Source: Lateolabrax maculatus
Lineage: Eukaryota > Chordata > Actinopteri > Acropomatiformes > Lateolabracidae
Direction of reading: 5' to 3'
Assembly (NCBI GenBank): GCA_031216445.1
Contig: CM062210.1
Span: 10,427,501 to 10,491,500 of the forward strand
Length of the DNA stretch: 64,000 nucleotides
Position numbers and translations under genes: made by a program
Notes under the pieces: model-generated
Databases searched by the model: none
The model's input: the letters and a program-made list of their open reading frames with translations, nothing else
Told to the model about the DNA's origin: nothing
In this document: positions 9,916 to 24,900 of the stretch, one piece after another
Layout: every line of letters starts with the position of its first letter
How positions within the stretch are numbered: the stretch's first letter is position 1

Positions 9916-12900
9916 GAGAGTGTGTAGATTTGACAGATCTGTGCCATAAGGAGTCAAATTTTCCACGTTACGCGAAGCAGCTGATTAGTCCTGAGTCCAG
10001 ACAGCCTTTAAACATCATACAGTAATGTCTTTATAGTCTAAATGGTCTGGCTGTAAAGTGCCCACTGATAATTACATCATTGTCCTCTAAGTTCAAGTGA
10101 AGCATCAGAACTCCAGCAAGAGTTACGTAAACTACTGAGTAAATTATTCACTAGCACGGCTGTTCAATAAGTGTACCCAAACACTTAGGGTCTTACGATA
10201 ACACAACACATAGATAAGCAGAGTGGAGTGAGGAAAAAGAAAGGCGAACCTTTTAGTTTTCTTGGTCCCCCGATAACTGTGTAAAACTGTAAGGGGTCCA
10301 TTTTTTAACCCCTAAGGCTTAAACTCTGAAAGTGTCTTACTTATATTCCTACAAGGGGCTAATGTAAAGGGACACCCTGAGGATATTACTGGGCCACTCG
10401 AAAACCTCAAATTTGGTACTTAACAATGCTCGACTGTGAAACGCTTGAAAACAGCAATAGGTATTTCTTTAAAGAAACATTAACATTATTCTTGCTTCTA
10501 ACAGTTCCAAAAACATCTTTATTTTCACCCTATTTTGAGATTTAATGTGTCAGGATCGGCCTGGTATTTACCTGTTCTTGCCCTAAAGAGGGCAAACCGG
10601 GTGAGGGCCCTGAGGCCATGGACGTGACACTCATCTGTCCAGCCATCTGGCCCATGCTGCTGGTTGCCATGTTGGTGGCCATGGAGACATTGTTGAGGTT
10701 CATGCCATTGCCGTTGTACATGTTGCTGTTATTCTGCTGGGTGAACTGCGGTGATGCCTGCTGCTGTGAGAACATACTGGGAAGAGGGAAGGATAACAAA
10801 AAAGCTGATCAAAATGGGTGAGCTCAAACATTTTCTTATGGGAGCAGAAAAGTTCATTTAGGAGCACTAACAAAGTACATGTTTGGAGGGAAATTCTATT
10901 TAACCCAGAGCAGTTATTTTTACATTATTTACAGTTAGACATCCAATAAGCATGTATATAATCCATAGTAATTTCTGAGTACTGCAATTAGCAGAAACAA
11001 ATTCTAAACAATTTAAAATTTTCAAACCATCTGTGCTGTTACTGCTTTAACCCTTCTGGGGGATGTAAACAGGAAATATAAGGTTGCCATGGAGTCAGTG
11101 AGTAACTGCATCTACAACATGAACCTAGTTTTCTTTTATTAATTCATTTTTTGCCTACTTTTGTTTACATCTTGGCGAATTCGTACCATTAAAAGTATGT
11201 GAAATTAGCTATTAGGAGTTCCTGTTTGCACTGTACCCATAGAAAAACAACTATCACTGAATTATTGGGATACTGAAGAATTAATTAAATGATTCTTAGG
11301 CAAGTTCTGCAGTTAAAGTGAGTGTCTTTTTTTCTAGGTTTTCTAAAAGGGATTTACGGGAAATGTATCCACAATGGACATCAGAGATACTGATATCCTT
11401 GGAAAGTCATACTGAATCCAAGAGTCTAAATCAGTCAAGGGTTTGTTTGGGAGCAGGTTCTATCCAACTGTACCTGTTGCCTCCCATGTTGCCCTGTGGC
11501 CAGCCGTTCAGGTCAGGGGAGCCCTGGAAAGCAGGGTTTCCTTGGCCCTGCTGCATCATTGGGGACTGTGTGTGGGCCATGCGTGGAGAAAGCAGGGGGC
11601 TCTGTGGTGTGCCGGGACCTCCAAAGCCTCCGTCTGCCTGTTGGCTCATACCTGTGGTGGACGCATCAAGACAGGTCAACCAGACTGGACCTGCAGAGAC
11701 TCGACTACAAACCAATGTACTGAGTGGAGCAGTGGAGTAAATGCTAGCATTCCACGTAATTAACACAATCATGCCACATAAAGACGAAAATTTTGGCAGA
11801 GAATGAGCAACTGAGCAAGCAGGATGATTAGTGTAACTGAAGAATGTCCATTCCAGTCTGCATTCAGGATTATTGACAGGCAGTTCATATTTCCTACATG
11901 CATTGAAGCAGTGAACAGGCAAGGAACTAGGAAGAAAGGGAATAAGGAGATGGCTTAGGAGAAAAGGGAGAGAGAGAGAAGTAAAATCTAGTGGAAGTTA
12001 TCCCTCTGAACAAACCCACGGGCCAGGATCACATTAAAGACTGAAGGATAAATCAAATGTCATTATGCAAATCAGTATTATACGAGATTATCAGATTATG
12101 CCCAGATTACACACCACGCTGTCAGACTGACAGGTGCAGCCATGATTATTGCTTTGCCTGCTCACAACCTTAAGAGTCAGGTGTCAGCTTGTATCCTGAG
12201 TTAATCTTTGATTATTGTGCTCCTGGTGCCCCCTGGTGGAGCAAGAGTGTATAGCCAGGACACCATTTTGGACAGTGCACAGAACAATGTGAGTATATGA
12301 TCACACTCCCTGACAACAACTCATATGTCATCAAATTGAAGAGTAAAATATGCAGTATGATTTGGATCATTCAATGGCAGCTGATTAATGCAGTCATCAG
12401 TGCATTACATTACATATCAGACGATTGCTGCTACTAAAAAGCATGTGATGCTGTGCAACTAGAGTCACATCAACACACAGACGCAATGGCACACACACTC
12501 ACACACACGCGCACAGGTTGTAAGGAGAAGTGTGTGGTAGGCTAAGGTGTGGGAGCAGTACCTGAGTTGGGAAACTGAAAGGCACTGTGCTGCATTTGGG
12601 GGCTGAGTACGGCCCCGTACTGGCCGCCCATCATGTTTGTGTTTCCCATCATCATCTGGGAGGAGGAGGAGGAGGTGGAGGAAGAGGAGGAGGTGCCATG
12701 CAGGTGGAGCTGGGGGTTGGGGGGAAGAGAGGGCAGGCTGGGGGAGAGAGGGGAGGAGAAGGGACTGGTAGGGGGAGGTGGCGAGGCCAGGCCTGTACTG
12801 GTACCGTAGCTGGGCGGGTAGGGGAACTGCTGGGGGTTGGCCTGGGGGATCCGGGGGTTACTCATGCCTCCGGCGGCCATGTTGGGAGGCAGGTTGAGGC

Positions 12901-12953
12901 CCTGGGCCCTCATGGCCATGCTCCGTTGCTGCTGGACCTGCTGGGCCTGCTGA

Positions 12954-12991
<38 letters not shown>

Positions 12992-15900
12992 CCTCTGTCT
13001 CAGGTGATTACTCAGCAGCTCCCGCTGACGCTGTGCCAACATCTGAGCATTGATGGTCCCCTGGAGTGGGAGGAGAATGATGTGTAAGAACAGAGGAACA
13101 CAATCAAGAAAAAGTGTCTTAGAGCTACATTAAGTAAGTCTACTTGATCCTCTACAACATAAACACTGAAATTAAAGCCTTACATTTACTGCAAGCCATC
13201 AACAAACTAAACACTACTGTCTGTTGTTAACAGACATAACAACAGATCTGTTCGGGTAGATTATGTGTAGCAGCAGTGACCTACCTGGTTTGGAGCACTG
13301 GCTCTAAGAGGTAGGTTCACATTTGACACACTACTCATCTGAGTCATCATTGGTTGACGGTTCTAGACAAGAAACAGAAGAAGAGGTTAAGAGACACTGA
13401 AATGCTTTTAAAATCCTTTATTCCTATAACTTTTAAGACATACTGCTCACTTCTAACTAGTAAATAGTTAAAGAATACAAACATAAAACTATCAACACAA
13501 TACATAGTCTACACTAGAAAATTTGGATTGAAATAACACAGATTTAAAAAAATAATTATTACATTAACTGATCTAATTCACCATTACCATAGCAGAATTA
13601 TAGTGCAACATAATAAATATTATTCCAGTAAATGCCATGAAAGACCAGCAGGTGGCAGGTAAACCTAAATTTCCCAACTATTCCTTGTGTGCACAGAAGA
13701 TCTGCCAAAATGTCAACCTCAAGGATAATTACACAACCCCCTTCTGCTTGTTCAATCACACAGCTACTAATCAAACAGTGTGGTAACATCAGAAAGACTA
13801 AAGAATCAATGGACATCATCACGTCCACCAGTGTCAGGACAGTCTAGATCCACGTGTACCTGCTGTGACTGTAGCCGGTGCTGGAGCTGCAGTCGAAGCG
13901 TGTTGGGCTGGTTGGGGACGACCCCGGTCGGCCTGAGTCCGGGCCGGGCCTGCATCCTCATCATGGGGTAGCCTGGCCGTGGACCCATCTGACCAGACAT
14001 GGGGTGGAAGCCTGGCTCTTGCATGGGGGCGCCAGGGTAGCCCCTCTGGGCCATGTGGGATGGTGGAGGACCAAATTGCTGTGAGTACATGGGGGGCTTT
14101 TGGTCTAACATCATGGAGGGGTCCTGGGGGAACTGGTCCGGCTCCAGTGTTTGGCTCTGGAACAGGCAGTGACAAAAACAGATACAAATGAAAAAAAAAG
14201 TCACATAAAACCAATTAAAAACATGAATGCAACAATATCGGTTAGGAAGGATAGACCTCACCTGTTCTACCAGAGCAGGGATGCCCAGAGCACGATCGAT
14301 CTCCTCTAGCCCATCAAAATCTTTTAGTGCGGTGTACAGCTGGGACATCAGGACCCCTTCGTCTACTGCACTGCCATCACCAGAGCTGAGCCCCGTACTA
14401 CACAGCAAATCATCCTGGGGTGCTGAGTGCACCGGCCTGGGCATAGAGGAGACAGAGATGGAACTTAATATATTTTTTCAATGACAAAACTTTGTCCAGT
14501 ATAAACCATAGCAAATTGTAAGACCAGCAACCATAAAAAATACCAATATAAGGATCTTGAGTAGTGAGGTCAGTAAGATTGTTTTGTTTCCGCATTATTA
14601 ATAACATGTAATGATCATTTGCAAGTTAGTAGCTTACCTGGTCTGGTTTACAAAAGCTGTCTGGTCGATGGGCATCATGCTATCTGGCCAGGGGGCTGTC
14701 TGGTTGGGTGGAGCCTGTTGTTGGGAGAAATGGTGGCCGGCCATAGCAATATCCATATCAGGTTGGGCTGATATGGGAAAAAACAAACAAAAAAAAAACC
14801 GTTATCAATTGTCAGCTGTGCAATTTTGGTTATCATGAAGACAAACATCTGGCAACCTAGATGATGGTCAATTTGCTCCTAAACCTAGAAGGATCAGCAC
14901 ACTGCGCTGGGTTAGATATTCCATTCATTTCTTGAGTGCTGTACTATGTCTAGCCACTGGGTGGCAACCTTTAACACTCAGCCACAATAATATAATATGG
15001 GGGAGTGGAGGTCTTTTAATCTGTGCCTCACCACTCCGCCTGCACCATAGACTGCGGCAGATAATTCAGTAAAGGTAAGTCTATAAAACGCAAACTATTC
15101 ATCAGGTTTCTGTATTAAAATGCTTTATTGGCATGGGTGAATCTGGAAACTATTATAGTATGTCATACTGTCATCTAGTTTCGGCATTTAAAACTCCACG
15201 TAACCTGTGTCTTTTAAAGGTACACTGAGCTCTCACCATTGGCCATCATTGGGGACTGGAGCATCGGTCGGGGGCCTGGCTGGCTGTTGGGCCTCATGGG
15301 AGCACTGTTCGGCCCCATCCTGCCCTGCATGGCACCTTGCTGCCCGGGGCCAGACGCTCCCAGAGGAGGGGCAGAGGTTGAAGCCACCCAGCCCTCCTGC
15401 TGCTGCTGCATGCCTGGCCGTGGACCACCTGGAGCCATCAGTCCTAGAAAAGCAAATGCACATAGGGGGACAAGAAACAGTGAGAAATGCCTCAGGACAG
15501 ACTGAGAGTGGATGCCCTCTGTCCCCATGATGCAATTGTGTAATCTAAGGGGAAAAACCATCTATGCAGTGCTGGGGGATGTTTGAGGACTGCTAATATG
15601 TGGGAGTGACTGTGAGAGAAACTTTGTGCCAGTGTGGGTGACTAAATATTTCCTGTCACAGGAAGTGAGTCACTGTGCCCTGACATGATATGTCACAGGC
15701 TGAAACAAATAGGGTGAAAAAAGGTATTTCCTCTGAATTTGGAAAGCGACAACAAGTGTTAATAAAATCATGCAAAAGGATGTAATTGTGCTTCATCAAC
15801 AGGTTTTGCTACTGTGAGACTGCCAAGCAGAAATCACAAATTAGAAATACCTCACATAATGAGTTAAAAGGAGATTTACATTTAATACCAGTAAAAAAAA

Positions 15901-18900
15901 AGTGTGATAACTCATACATGACATGCTTTTTTGCACATTCCTGCAGTTTTTTCATTTTATAATAATCACATATAATGCACGTATTTAATATTTTTTCATG
16001 TTCTGTATTGTAAATATTGCTATTCCTTTTTCATATTTGTGTTTCTTGACTTTTGCACTACTTGTCTTCTACTATCTTATTTCTATAGTAGTTTTGTCAG
16101 GCACCAATACACCACAGCGAATTCCTTGTATGTGAAAACTAACTTGGCAATAACCTCTATTCTGATTCAAATTATACAGAGATTTTCATGAGGTGACTGT
16201 ATGTTTTCTGACCTTAGTGTTTACACAGTCCTATGGACATTTTGTTTAGGAAGTCCATTAATCCTACACGTATGGCTATGTCCATACTTGTATGTGACAA
16301 CACCTATAAAATCGTTCTGTGGGCTGGTAATTTTCATTTAAATGTAAACAACTAAATCTGAGCATGCACCATTGTTTGAACAGATGCTAGTTCAATGGTT
16401 CACGTTCTTTAATCAAGGAACACCAAGCAACAATAGTAATAGCACACACATTCAGACAATGACTTCATAAACCGTGACCACAAAAGCATCACTGTCACAC
16501 CCACCTGCGCTGACCATACCGGCCTGGTTAGCCATCATGCCGTGACTTCCCACCATGCCTTGCTGCTGTTGCTGCTGCTGCTGCATAAGAGCGTATGGGC
16601 TGGTGGTCCTTATGGGGTACTGTAATGAGGGCGGCTGGGGGGAGACATTCATGTCCAGAGACACGCTCCTCACAGGCAGACCCCTGCCTGGCTGGCCCGG
16701 TCGGACACCTCCAAAGTCTGATGACAAGAACAACTGAGTTTTAGCCAAATGTCATTTCAAGTTTCATAGTTACATATTTAGCACCTTATGACCTCATGTT
16801 GGGAGTATTTTATGAACACTGTAAAGGTTTAATATCATGTTCTGGTGTGGGACTCACTCGTTGGGCCCATACCAGACCCGATGCCCCTGTGTTGCTGCTG
16901 TGCTGCCATGGCAGGACTGCTCTCGGACATCTGCAGGATGTCATTGATGATGTTCTGTTTGTCCATGGGACTGGGCAACGAGACAGGCCGCGGCTCACAG
17001 AAGAGCTGTGGCTGAGCGTTCTGCAGGTCGTTCAGGATGTCGTCCAGTTCTGACGACTGGAAAGAACAGAGAGAGAAAAGGGGAAAGTGTGAAAACAAGA
17101 AACTGATGAATCACTTAGGCCTCCATTTAGAAACCAATTGCTTCATCTGCAGACATACAAACACAAAATATACATGTGACAGGCATACACATGTACTGAG
17201 AGCAAACTTGATCCGTAAACACTACAACACTTGAATGAGGAGACTATCTGGGAGATGGGAACAGCAGGCTTGGCCATGTTTATAATACAGCAGTAACCCC
17301 GGGATAAAATGGACCACTTTCCATCAAATCTAGGCCATGCTTCACTGTGACTTAGCTTATCAGACACATACCACTCTTTGCTTACCGGCTGGCGTTTTCA
17401 AAAGCACAACTGTGCCTGCTCCCCTTTTTTGAAAACATTTTTTAAGCACATATTTAAGACTACCGAATCAATTTGAACATTATTTTTGTTTCTCATTTGG
17501 TGAAAAACGCATCACAGGCAGAAAAGATGTGGCTACTGAAGCTGCTCTCTGCTGAGTAACATGGGAGAGCAGCATGAAGCAGCAGGAGTTTAGTTGGTGC
17601 CAAAGTTTGAATTACTCGGTGCCCCCCTACTGCAAACAGCTGGACTGAGGCTGCCCAATACAGCCGAAGGCTACGTTCATTCACAGCTGGGCTTTGGACT
17701 ATCTGGCTAGTTTTTGTTTAGTTTTTCACACAACTATCTTAAACAAAGACAAGGCCATGCTGGGATCTGGTTTCACTTGCTGAACTGTAGTATTGCTCGG
17801 ACTATGAAAGATGAACCTCTTGGAAGCTGTTTCTTTTTGTTTTAGGACACTGGCACTGTCTCCTCTGTATTTCTCTTTCTCACTATGACACACAGGGGGT
17901 GGACAAAATAATAGAAACACCTCAATAATGCAGTCCAATACAACACCAATATGACACAAACAACAGAAAGTTCAGCATAGATGACCATAATGCTAGAGAG
18001 GCCTGAGGGAGTTTAGGTAAATAAGTTGCACTGGCTGTAACTGGCCACAAGAGTGCAGCACACTTGGAATCACTGACAGCTCCTGATCGTGATATACTGT
18101 ACAGCAGGAAAACAGCACACCAGCCACTGTTTCAATGTGTACTTCAATGTTCTAGACAATGACATGTGTTAGGCATGTAAATGCTCCATATAAACAGCAG
18201 CAGACAGATAGCCACACAATGCTGATCACTCTAAACAGCAGACAAGCATACAGGATATATGGGAGAGCTAGAGAGAGTAGCAGAGTGAGGGGTTGGGGGG
18301 GTGGTGGTGGTGGTGGTGGGAGAGAGAAAAGCCCTAATGAGGTCAGGAATGATGTAATGCTCCTGTATGCTCTCAGTTTGCTCCTTTCCTCCTCCTCTCC
18401 AATTCTCTCTCCTCCCACTTTCTATTCTCTCGTCTTCTCTAGTTGCTTTTACCCTTAATGGGTCCTATTTCTATGAATCCCTGTTACTCTCTTCTTTCAA
18501 TGCATTTTCAGTGCATGTAATGCAATCCATGTCCTTCTTTTCTGCAACGCAGCCTGGTATACTGTATTTGGTTAAAACTGCAAGGATTTGTGAAGCCAAA
18601 TGACCACTATTAAATATTAAGTCTCCGGCATGTCCCATTTGCAGATCACTATTTAAGATCTTGACGTCACAACGGTAGTTAAACTGGAAGAGCAGCTAAA
18701 AACATCTACTGTAGATAATAAAATGCAGTAGGTTTAAGTCTACACATATTTAAAAATCATGTATGCTTTTTGCGTCCGGCATTATCTCTTTGATTATACC
18801 CACACCCAACACACCCGACACAGCAGAATTGCTACCTAGTTGAAACAATGAGTGAAACTAAACTTAACTGTATTTGGTTCCCATTAATTGTGGTTACTTA

Positions 18901-21900
18901 CTAAATTAAATTCCAAGCATGTTGGATACAAAGGATAATCATTCCATCCAGCTGCTTGTTTAGGAACAGAGGAGGCAGACTCTCACACAGCAGGGTGGTG
19001 ATGAGACTCTGTCAAATGTGTATTCTTACAATTTGACTTGAATCTATCTGGGACTCAACTTGACCTGATCACGCCTGTTAATGAGTTAATGACTATTATG
19101 TCATACACCTCCTGATCACAATTCACATGCCATATGTGCCCCCAGCATGGATTTAAGGCCAATAAGACCATTGTGCCTCTCTGACCTTACCCATGCCAGT
19201 TCATAGGAAAGGGAACTGAGAAACAGGGTGGGTAAAGCAGAACTGCCACTGTCAAGTAAGGCAAAAGGAAAAGTAATTTCAGTCCAGAATCATGGTGGCC
19301 TTTTGGCAGCTAAAAATAAAAGAATTTAACAAATGCTACTTGGGAAAAATCTATTCACCATTTGAAAGAGCTGAACTCGTAATTTTTAAACAGGATGGCT
19401 ACAACATTAATTGCAATTCTTACCTACTGCAATATTTAAAAAGGTAACTGCAATGTTGGGAGTGTTACTAGTGAGTACTTTTTGTTCCTTTTTTTGTTGC
19501 TGGTATTTATTATGACACTTCACTATATAATTTGAAATATTTTGTAATAACTACTTTGAATTTCTCTGTGATATTTTGGGGTTTTGAATGAAGAAAAGTG
19601 CTGTCAAAAAGGGAAGGTACACACAGCAAATCAAGTTAAGTTGCAACAAACTGAAGGATTGTTTTAATGCTGAAATCTGATTTTTTGTTCATATATTCAC
19701 CAGTATAACATGCTCTGATTTTTCTTGACGGCAGTACCTACTCTTCAAGTAATGATGGAGGAGGAATTATTTTAATATCATAACTATTAAATAATAATAC
19801 TCCCTCCCTCGCATTTGAGTGGATTACTGGCTCACCAGCTTTCGTAAACTCTTTACATATACTGTGCAAAAGGACCTGTGTGATGTCTGATACAGTAGGT
19901 ATATCTGGCTGTGAATGAACACCAATGGAAACTACATGTTCTGGCATTTTGTTTGACATTATATCATCTTTTATATAAAAGGTAAAGAGGAGAACTGAAG
20001 TATTCAGGCCAGCAGAAACTACTGAAGGACCCATTAAAACAGAAGATGAGACTGTATTGGATGAGATAAAACTCATTCCTTTATTTTCTTTACCCACTTA
20101 CTCATGTTCAGGGTCACTGAGGCATTGAGGGGCCATGGCTATTGTGACCTACATCCATCACACTTTTAATAAAAGAAATACTCAGTACTGAGCTGGGCTG
20201 CAGTGATTTCACATGCAATAGCAATGAACAACTCATGCCACCACAGTAAACAGGTTCTATAATATTACTGTTAATTATTTGCAAAATGTTTTTGATGTGA
20301 TAATCTATGTTTCATGTGTCATAATACTGTGTAGAATAAAGACAAACTGAAGCATGAACTTAATTAAAAATAATGATACAGGAAGCCGGTTCATTCAGCG
20401 TCAGTAGACTGTATGTTTACATGACACTGTTTGCAATATCCACGGGAAAACGCACAAATAAAACACATAGATAATCCCGTCTCCCATGGGGCCATGGGAC
20501 TAGATGACCATACTTATATGTTTCTCAGCCATACTGTAAGCTAAGCCACTACTACTGAGCTCTGCTCTGATTTCTCATTTAGCTCTGCTCCAGCCATCAA
20601 TAATTCAGCCCTCAAACAATCATGAGGAGGAGAGAAGCAGAGGGAGGGAGGGAGGGAGAGACGGAGAGAAAACAGTGGGTGAGGTTAGTAGAGAGAAGGA
20701 TGAGTGGACTTTTTAACTAGTACAGTCAGCTTTCACACCGCAGCCAAGCAGCAATTCACCAGCAAGGAACTGAAACCCACTCACACACATGTAAGGGCTC
20801 TAATGAAGTCATGGTTTAGTTAATGTCTAACAAATGCCCTTGTTCTGGGCCATAGTCAGTGAAATTTGTTAAACTGGAATGAGCCATCACCGTCACTGTT
20901 GGAAGCGATGAGTGTTTTAATCACCATCTAACTGTGAAACCCAGATTTCACCAATTCCATTTGTACTGTCAACACAAGGCAGAAATTAGCCAATTTAATA
21001 TTCGATTGCATTTTGCTACGTGTAGTACACTGGACACCTACGGAAAATAAAACCTTCAGTATTGAGACAAACCTCTATTTCTCTCAGTTTCTATTTCCCC
21101 TCTATTGTTTCTCGTACGTTGCTTGTTCTACAAACACACCACTCCCTCTCCCCTCTATCTCCATGGTAGCAGAGAGGACATGCAGGAGCATATGGCTCAT
21201 CATTTTCACTCTGCCTGCCGAGGCTGGGCTCTCCTGGGGGTATCTACACCTCTCTCATCTCTCCTTCTTTGTTCGGTTCAACAGCAGCTCTTATTATCCA
21301 ACCAATCACCTTTTCTTCTTCATATGTACCCAAGTGGCCAAGCACATACTGTACATACACAGCTAGCACACCTAACTAGCTGACATTCTGCACCACTGCC
21401 CCTCTTCCTGCGTGGGAAAACCACAGTTTCTACAGAAATGTGCATCAAAGAAGGTAGGAAACCATAAGATAGCAAACCCTTGAACATGCATTTTCTACAA
21501 AAAATTTCACTTTCGTTTAATATTATTGACATTTAAATGGTATGAATATGACTTAAACTACTGACTGGTCTAAGAGGGAGGGAATGATAAAAATAGAGAC
21601 AGCAAAGCGTGCAAAAGCATTCATGTCATTCTGTGTAATTCTATGTAATTCTGTGGTTTAGTAGTGCTGTGTGTGATAGAACTACAACTTGTCTTTAACC
21701 TGTGTTTAGTAGAGCGCATCACACACAGGTTTCCTGTATATAAGGTTGTCAGTCTCACCAAACATTGGTTTTCTTTCCTGCATTTGAGAAGTAGCAAGCC
21801 GAAACTTCTGCTGCACAGAAATTTTGAGTTTTACCAGCAACACTTTCCCTGCTCACTTCCTTTTACTCTTTTCTCCTCTTCTCTCTTTCAGCGCCAGGCC

Positions 21901-24900
21901 TGACCTGAGCCTTGTGCCAAACCTGAGGATTCTGGCCAAACGCAACCAGGATCAAATGGCTGGAGAACCACAGGGGCTCCTTCCAAATGTCACAGTTGTT
22001 TGAAGCTGGCGGACAGCTTTCCTCAGCTAGTGCTGCCAACACATAGGCAGTGAAAGGACCAGATGTGTTTATTTGCGTGAATAAAAAAAACATGCATGAT
22101 GTCTTAAGTGTATATGACAAGACTGTAAATCTGAATGTGACTATATATTGTATATATGCCACAAACGCTGTCTGACCTCTACACTGCCAGACCGTTTGTG
22201 CGTTTAGCTGTAGCATCCTGTGTGGACATGGGACTTGGAGGAGCCAACATCTGCTACCTAACCCAGATTAAGGCTCCGGCAGAGGGAGGAGGCAAGTGGA
22301 GCAGTACAGGGCAAGAAAGTTTGGGTTTTTGCAATGGGCTACAGAGAAGGAGGTTACAAAATCAGTTTTAGGGCAGCTCTAGTTCTTTCATCATTTCAAA
22401 GATGGAAATGATGCAGTAAACAAGCTACAATTCAGACAGGAAAGGCAGGATATTTCTAAAATTGAAAAGGTCTCTTAATGTTCACAACTGTGCGACTGAC
22501 CTGTTCCGCCCGGTCGTAGCCTGTGTCTTGTTTCTCCGACTTAACAAGGGGGTGTTTGCCCCCCTCGACCTTCACCTCCCCAGGCTCCAGTTTAGGGACT
22601 TTGTCCTTCAGTACAGTGTCATCCTTATCCAGTAGGTAGCGTAGCAGGGCATTGTCTTTCTTCTTGGGGCTTAAGGGCTCCTGCTTAGGAGCAATATCTG
22701 CCCCAGAAGCTGTACCACCAGCACTCTGGGATTGGTCTTGGCCCATCTCTTTGCCTGTGGCCTCTGCAGTGAGTTTGGCCAGGTCTACAGGAGACGTACT
22801 GTTCTGAAGCAGTTGGTGGAGGATCTTGTGTTTTTCTTTAAGGGATGTGGTATGAGTGTTGCCTCCAGTGTGGCCACCCCGGCCCCCTGCCCCAGCCTGG
22901 TCCTTGCCCTCGCCTCCTGCGCTAGGGGAGAGGGGCATCTCCAGAGGCTCCGGCTTGGTGGTGAGCAGTTGCAATAGCTTGGTGTGGCCCTTGTTGTCAT
23001 GAAGGCGGTTATGAGCATCGTGGCCCTCGGGGGGCCCGTCCCTCTCCTCCTTGGGCTCAGCTAGATTGCTCTCCGTCTGGCCCTGAGTGTGCCCCTGACC
23101 CACCTCTGTGTGAGGTCCAAATGAGTCTCCTGTACCACCAGTAGCACCACTGCCTCCTCCAAGTTTTGACATCAGATGATTGTTTACCCCTGTCCCTGGT
23201 GGGACCCCAGCTGGGGAGCCTATCTTCCGGTCTGGAGACCCCAGTGTGTGCGCATGAGGGGGCCCATGCCCGTGTCCTACACCGTGGCACTCACTTAGGG
23301 CCTGCAGAGCTGATAGAGAACTGCTAGTGTAGCTGTTGGCATGGGTACTAGCCGTGCTACTACTACCTGCACCTACAGGCCCCCCACCACACATCCCCAC
23401 TGGGGAGGGCGAGTGCAGGCCACCTGCTACACGAGGGCTGCCTCCCCCCCCAGGACTGCCTCGGTGCCTGGGCGACAGCATAGAGTTCTGTTGAGGTGGA
23501 TGGGGCCCACCGGCTGGGCTGGGGCTAGCGCGAGAGGGGCTGTTCATCCTCCAGTTGGGGCCCTGCTGGGGCGGTTGCATTCCGCCAGTGTGGTTGTGTG
23601 GTGGGGGACAGCCAAAACGGTAGCCCTGCATGTGGCCCCCCATGGCTGCGGGCTCTCTGGGGCCAGCAGGGCCTGGAGGGGAAAAAGGCGTGCTGTTGCT
23701 GCTGATGGTAGTGTCTTGGCCCTGAGGCCCTGAACCTGGCAAACTGCCTGGGGTTGGAGGAGTCATGGAGGGAGTGGAAGAGTTCATAGGTTTGGGAGCC
23801 ATTCCTGTGGCCTGACTGCCAGGACCCATGTCCTGGCCCATTCCACATACTGTCTGCTCCCTAGAGGTTAGAAACAAACACACAGATAATACAGTTGATT
23901 AGTTCAACAGTTTTCATTACCAAGAATCTTCAGTAGCCATTGCCGCTGATTATTTCAAATGTTGCTTTTCTCTGAGCACCACAAACTGAATTTGGTTGTT
24001 TAAAATATTGCATACAATAAAATAATACTGCAAATACCACAAGGAGAAGGTGTGATTTTACTGCGACCCTATCCTCAGAGACCCAGACCATTAGCACGCA
24101 TGAATAAGCATATTAACCCATCCACACAGAATACATGAAGCCAACAGGTTGTGCTGCAGGGCGTTAACAGGCTAAAACATGTAACTAAGTTCATGCAGCA
24201 GATTTGTCTCTCTCTTCCTGACACAGGTGTAGGTAGCGAGACATACCTCTGAAGAATGTGCAGGGACATGTAGAGCTGGGGTTCGTTGGTGGCAGGCGAG
24301 CGCACCAGTTTACTCTTGGTGTGGGCTGACACGATGGTTCCATCGGAGAGGGAGAAACGGTAGATGGGGCTGAATGCCTGGCCATGGCGGAGCACTAAGG
24401 ACACATATGCACTTATATCAGTAGATGCGCACACAAAACATTTTTTACTTAGATGATTAATTTGTACACAAATAATGGACAACTCAGTCTGGGTTGCCTA
24501 TTTTGTATTGTTCATGTTCTGTTTTCAGCATGTTTTTGTAACAGCAATGAAATAGTGATTAAATGGCGGTCTCAAAGCAGCAGGCTACGTTTAACCATTA
24601 GCTTTTGTTGGAAGGGACCCACGGTTTGACCCATGCTCAAATCACCATTTAATAGACATGCAGTCGTCTGACAGCAGCATCAGAAAGACCAAAGGGAGTA
24701 ACTATCAAGAGCTAAGAACTTGTACAGGATACTCTTTACAGTAGGTGGCATTACCTTCCTGCTGATGTCTCTTGGCAAAAGACATCTCTCCGTCATTCTG
24801 TAGGTGGAACCTCTGGATGCAGCGCCTCACCAGATCCTCCCAGCCCGGTTTCATGGATGCGCGCAGGAGACTGGTATCCAGGGACGTTATCTTACCTAAA

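Noticed and set aside
19738..20097. 119-codon minus-strand open frame in NCOA2 intron 9
   Set aside because: It begins right after a stop with GTG, has no recognised family, no repeat, and no splice continuity. Several frames this long are expected by chance in 64 kb of AT-rich DNA.
22732..23733. Plus-strand frames of 81-130 codons opposite NCOA2 exon 9
   Set aside because: Antisense shadows of a long GC-rich coding exon with a clear homologous minus frame.
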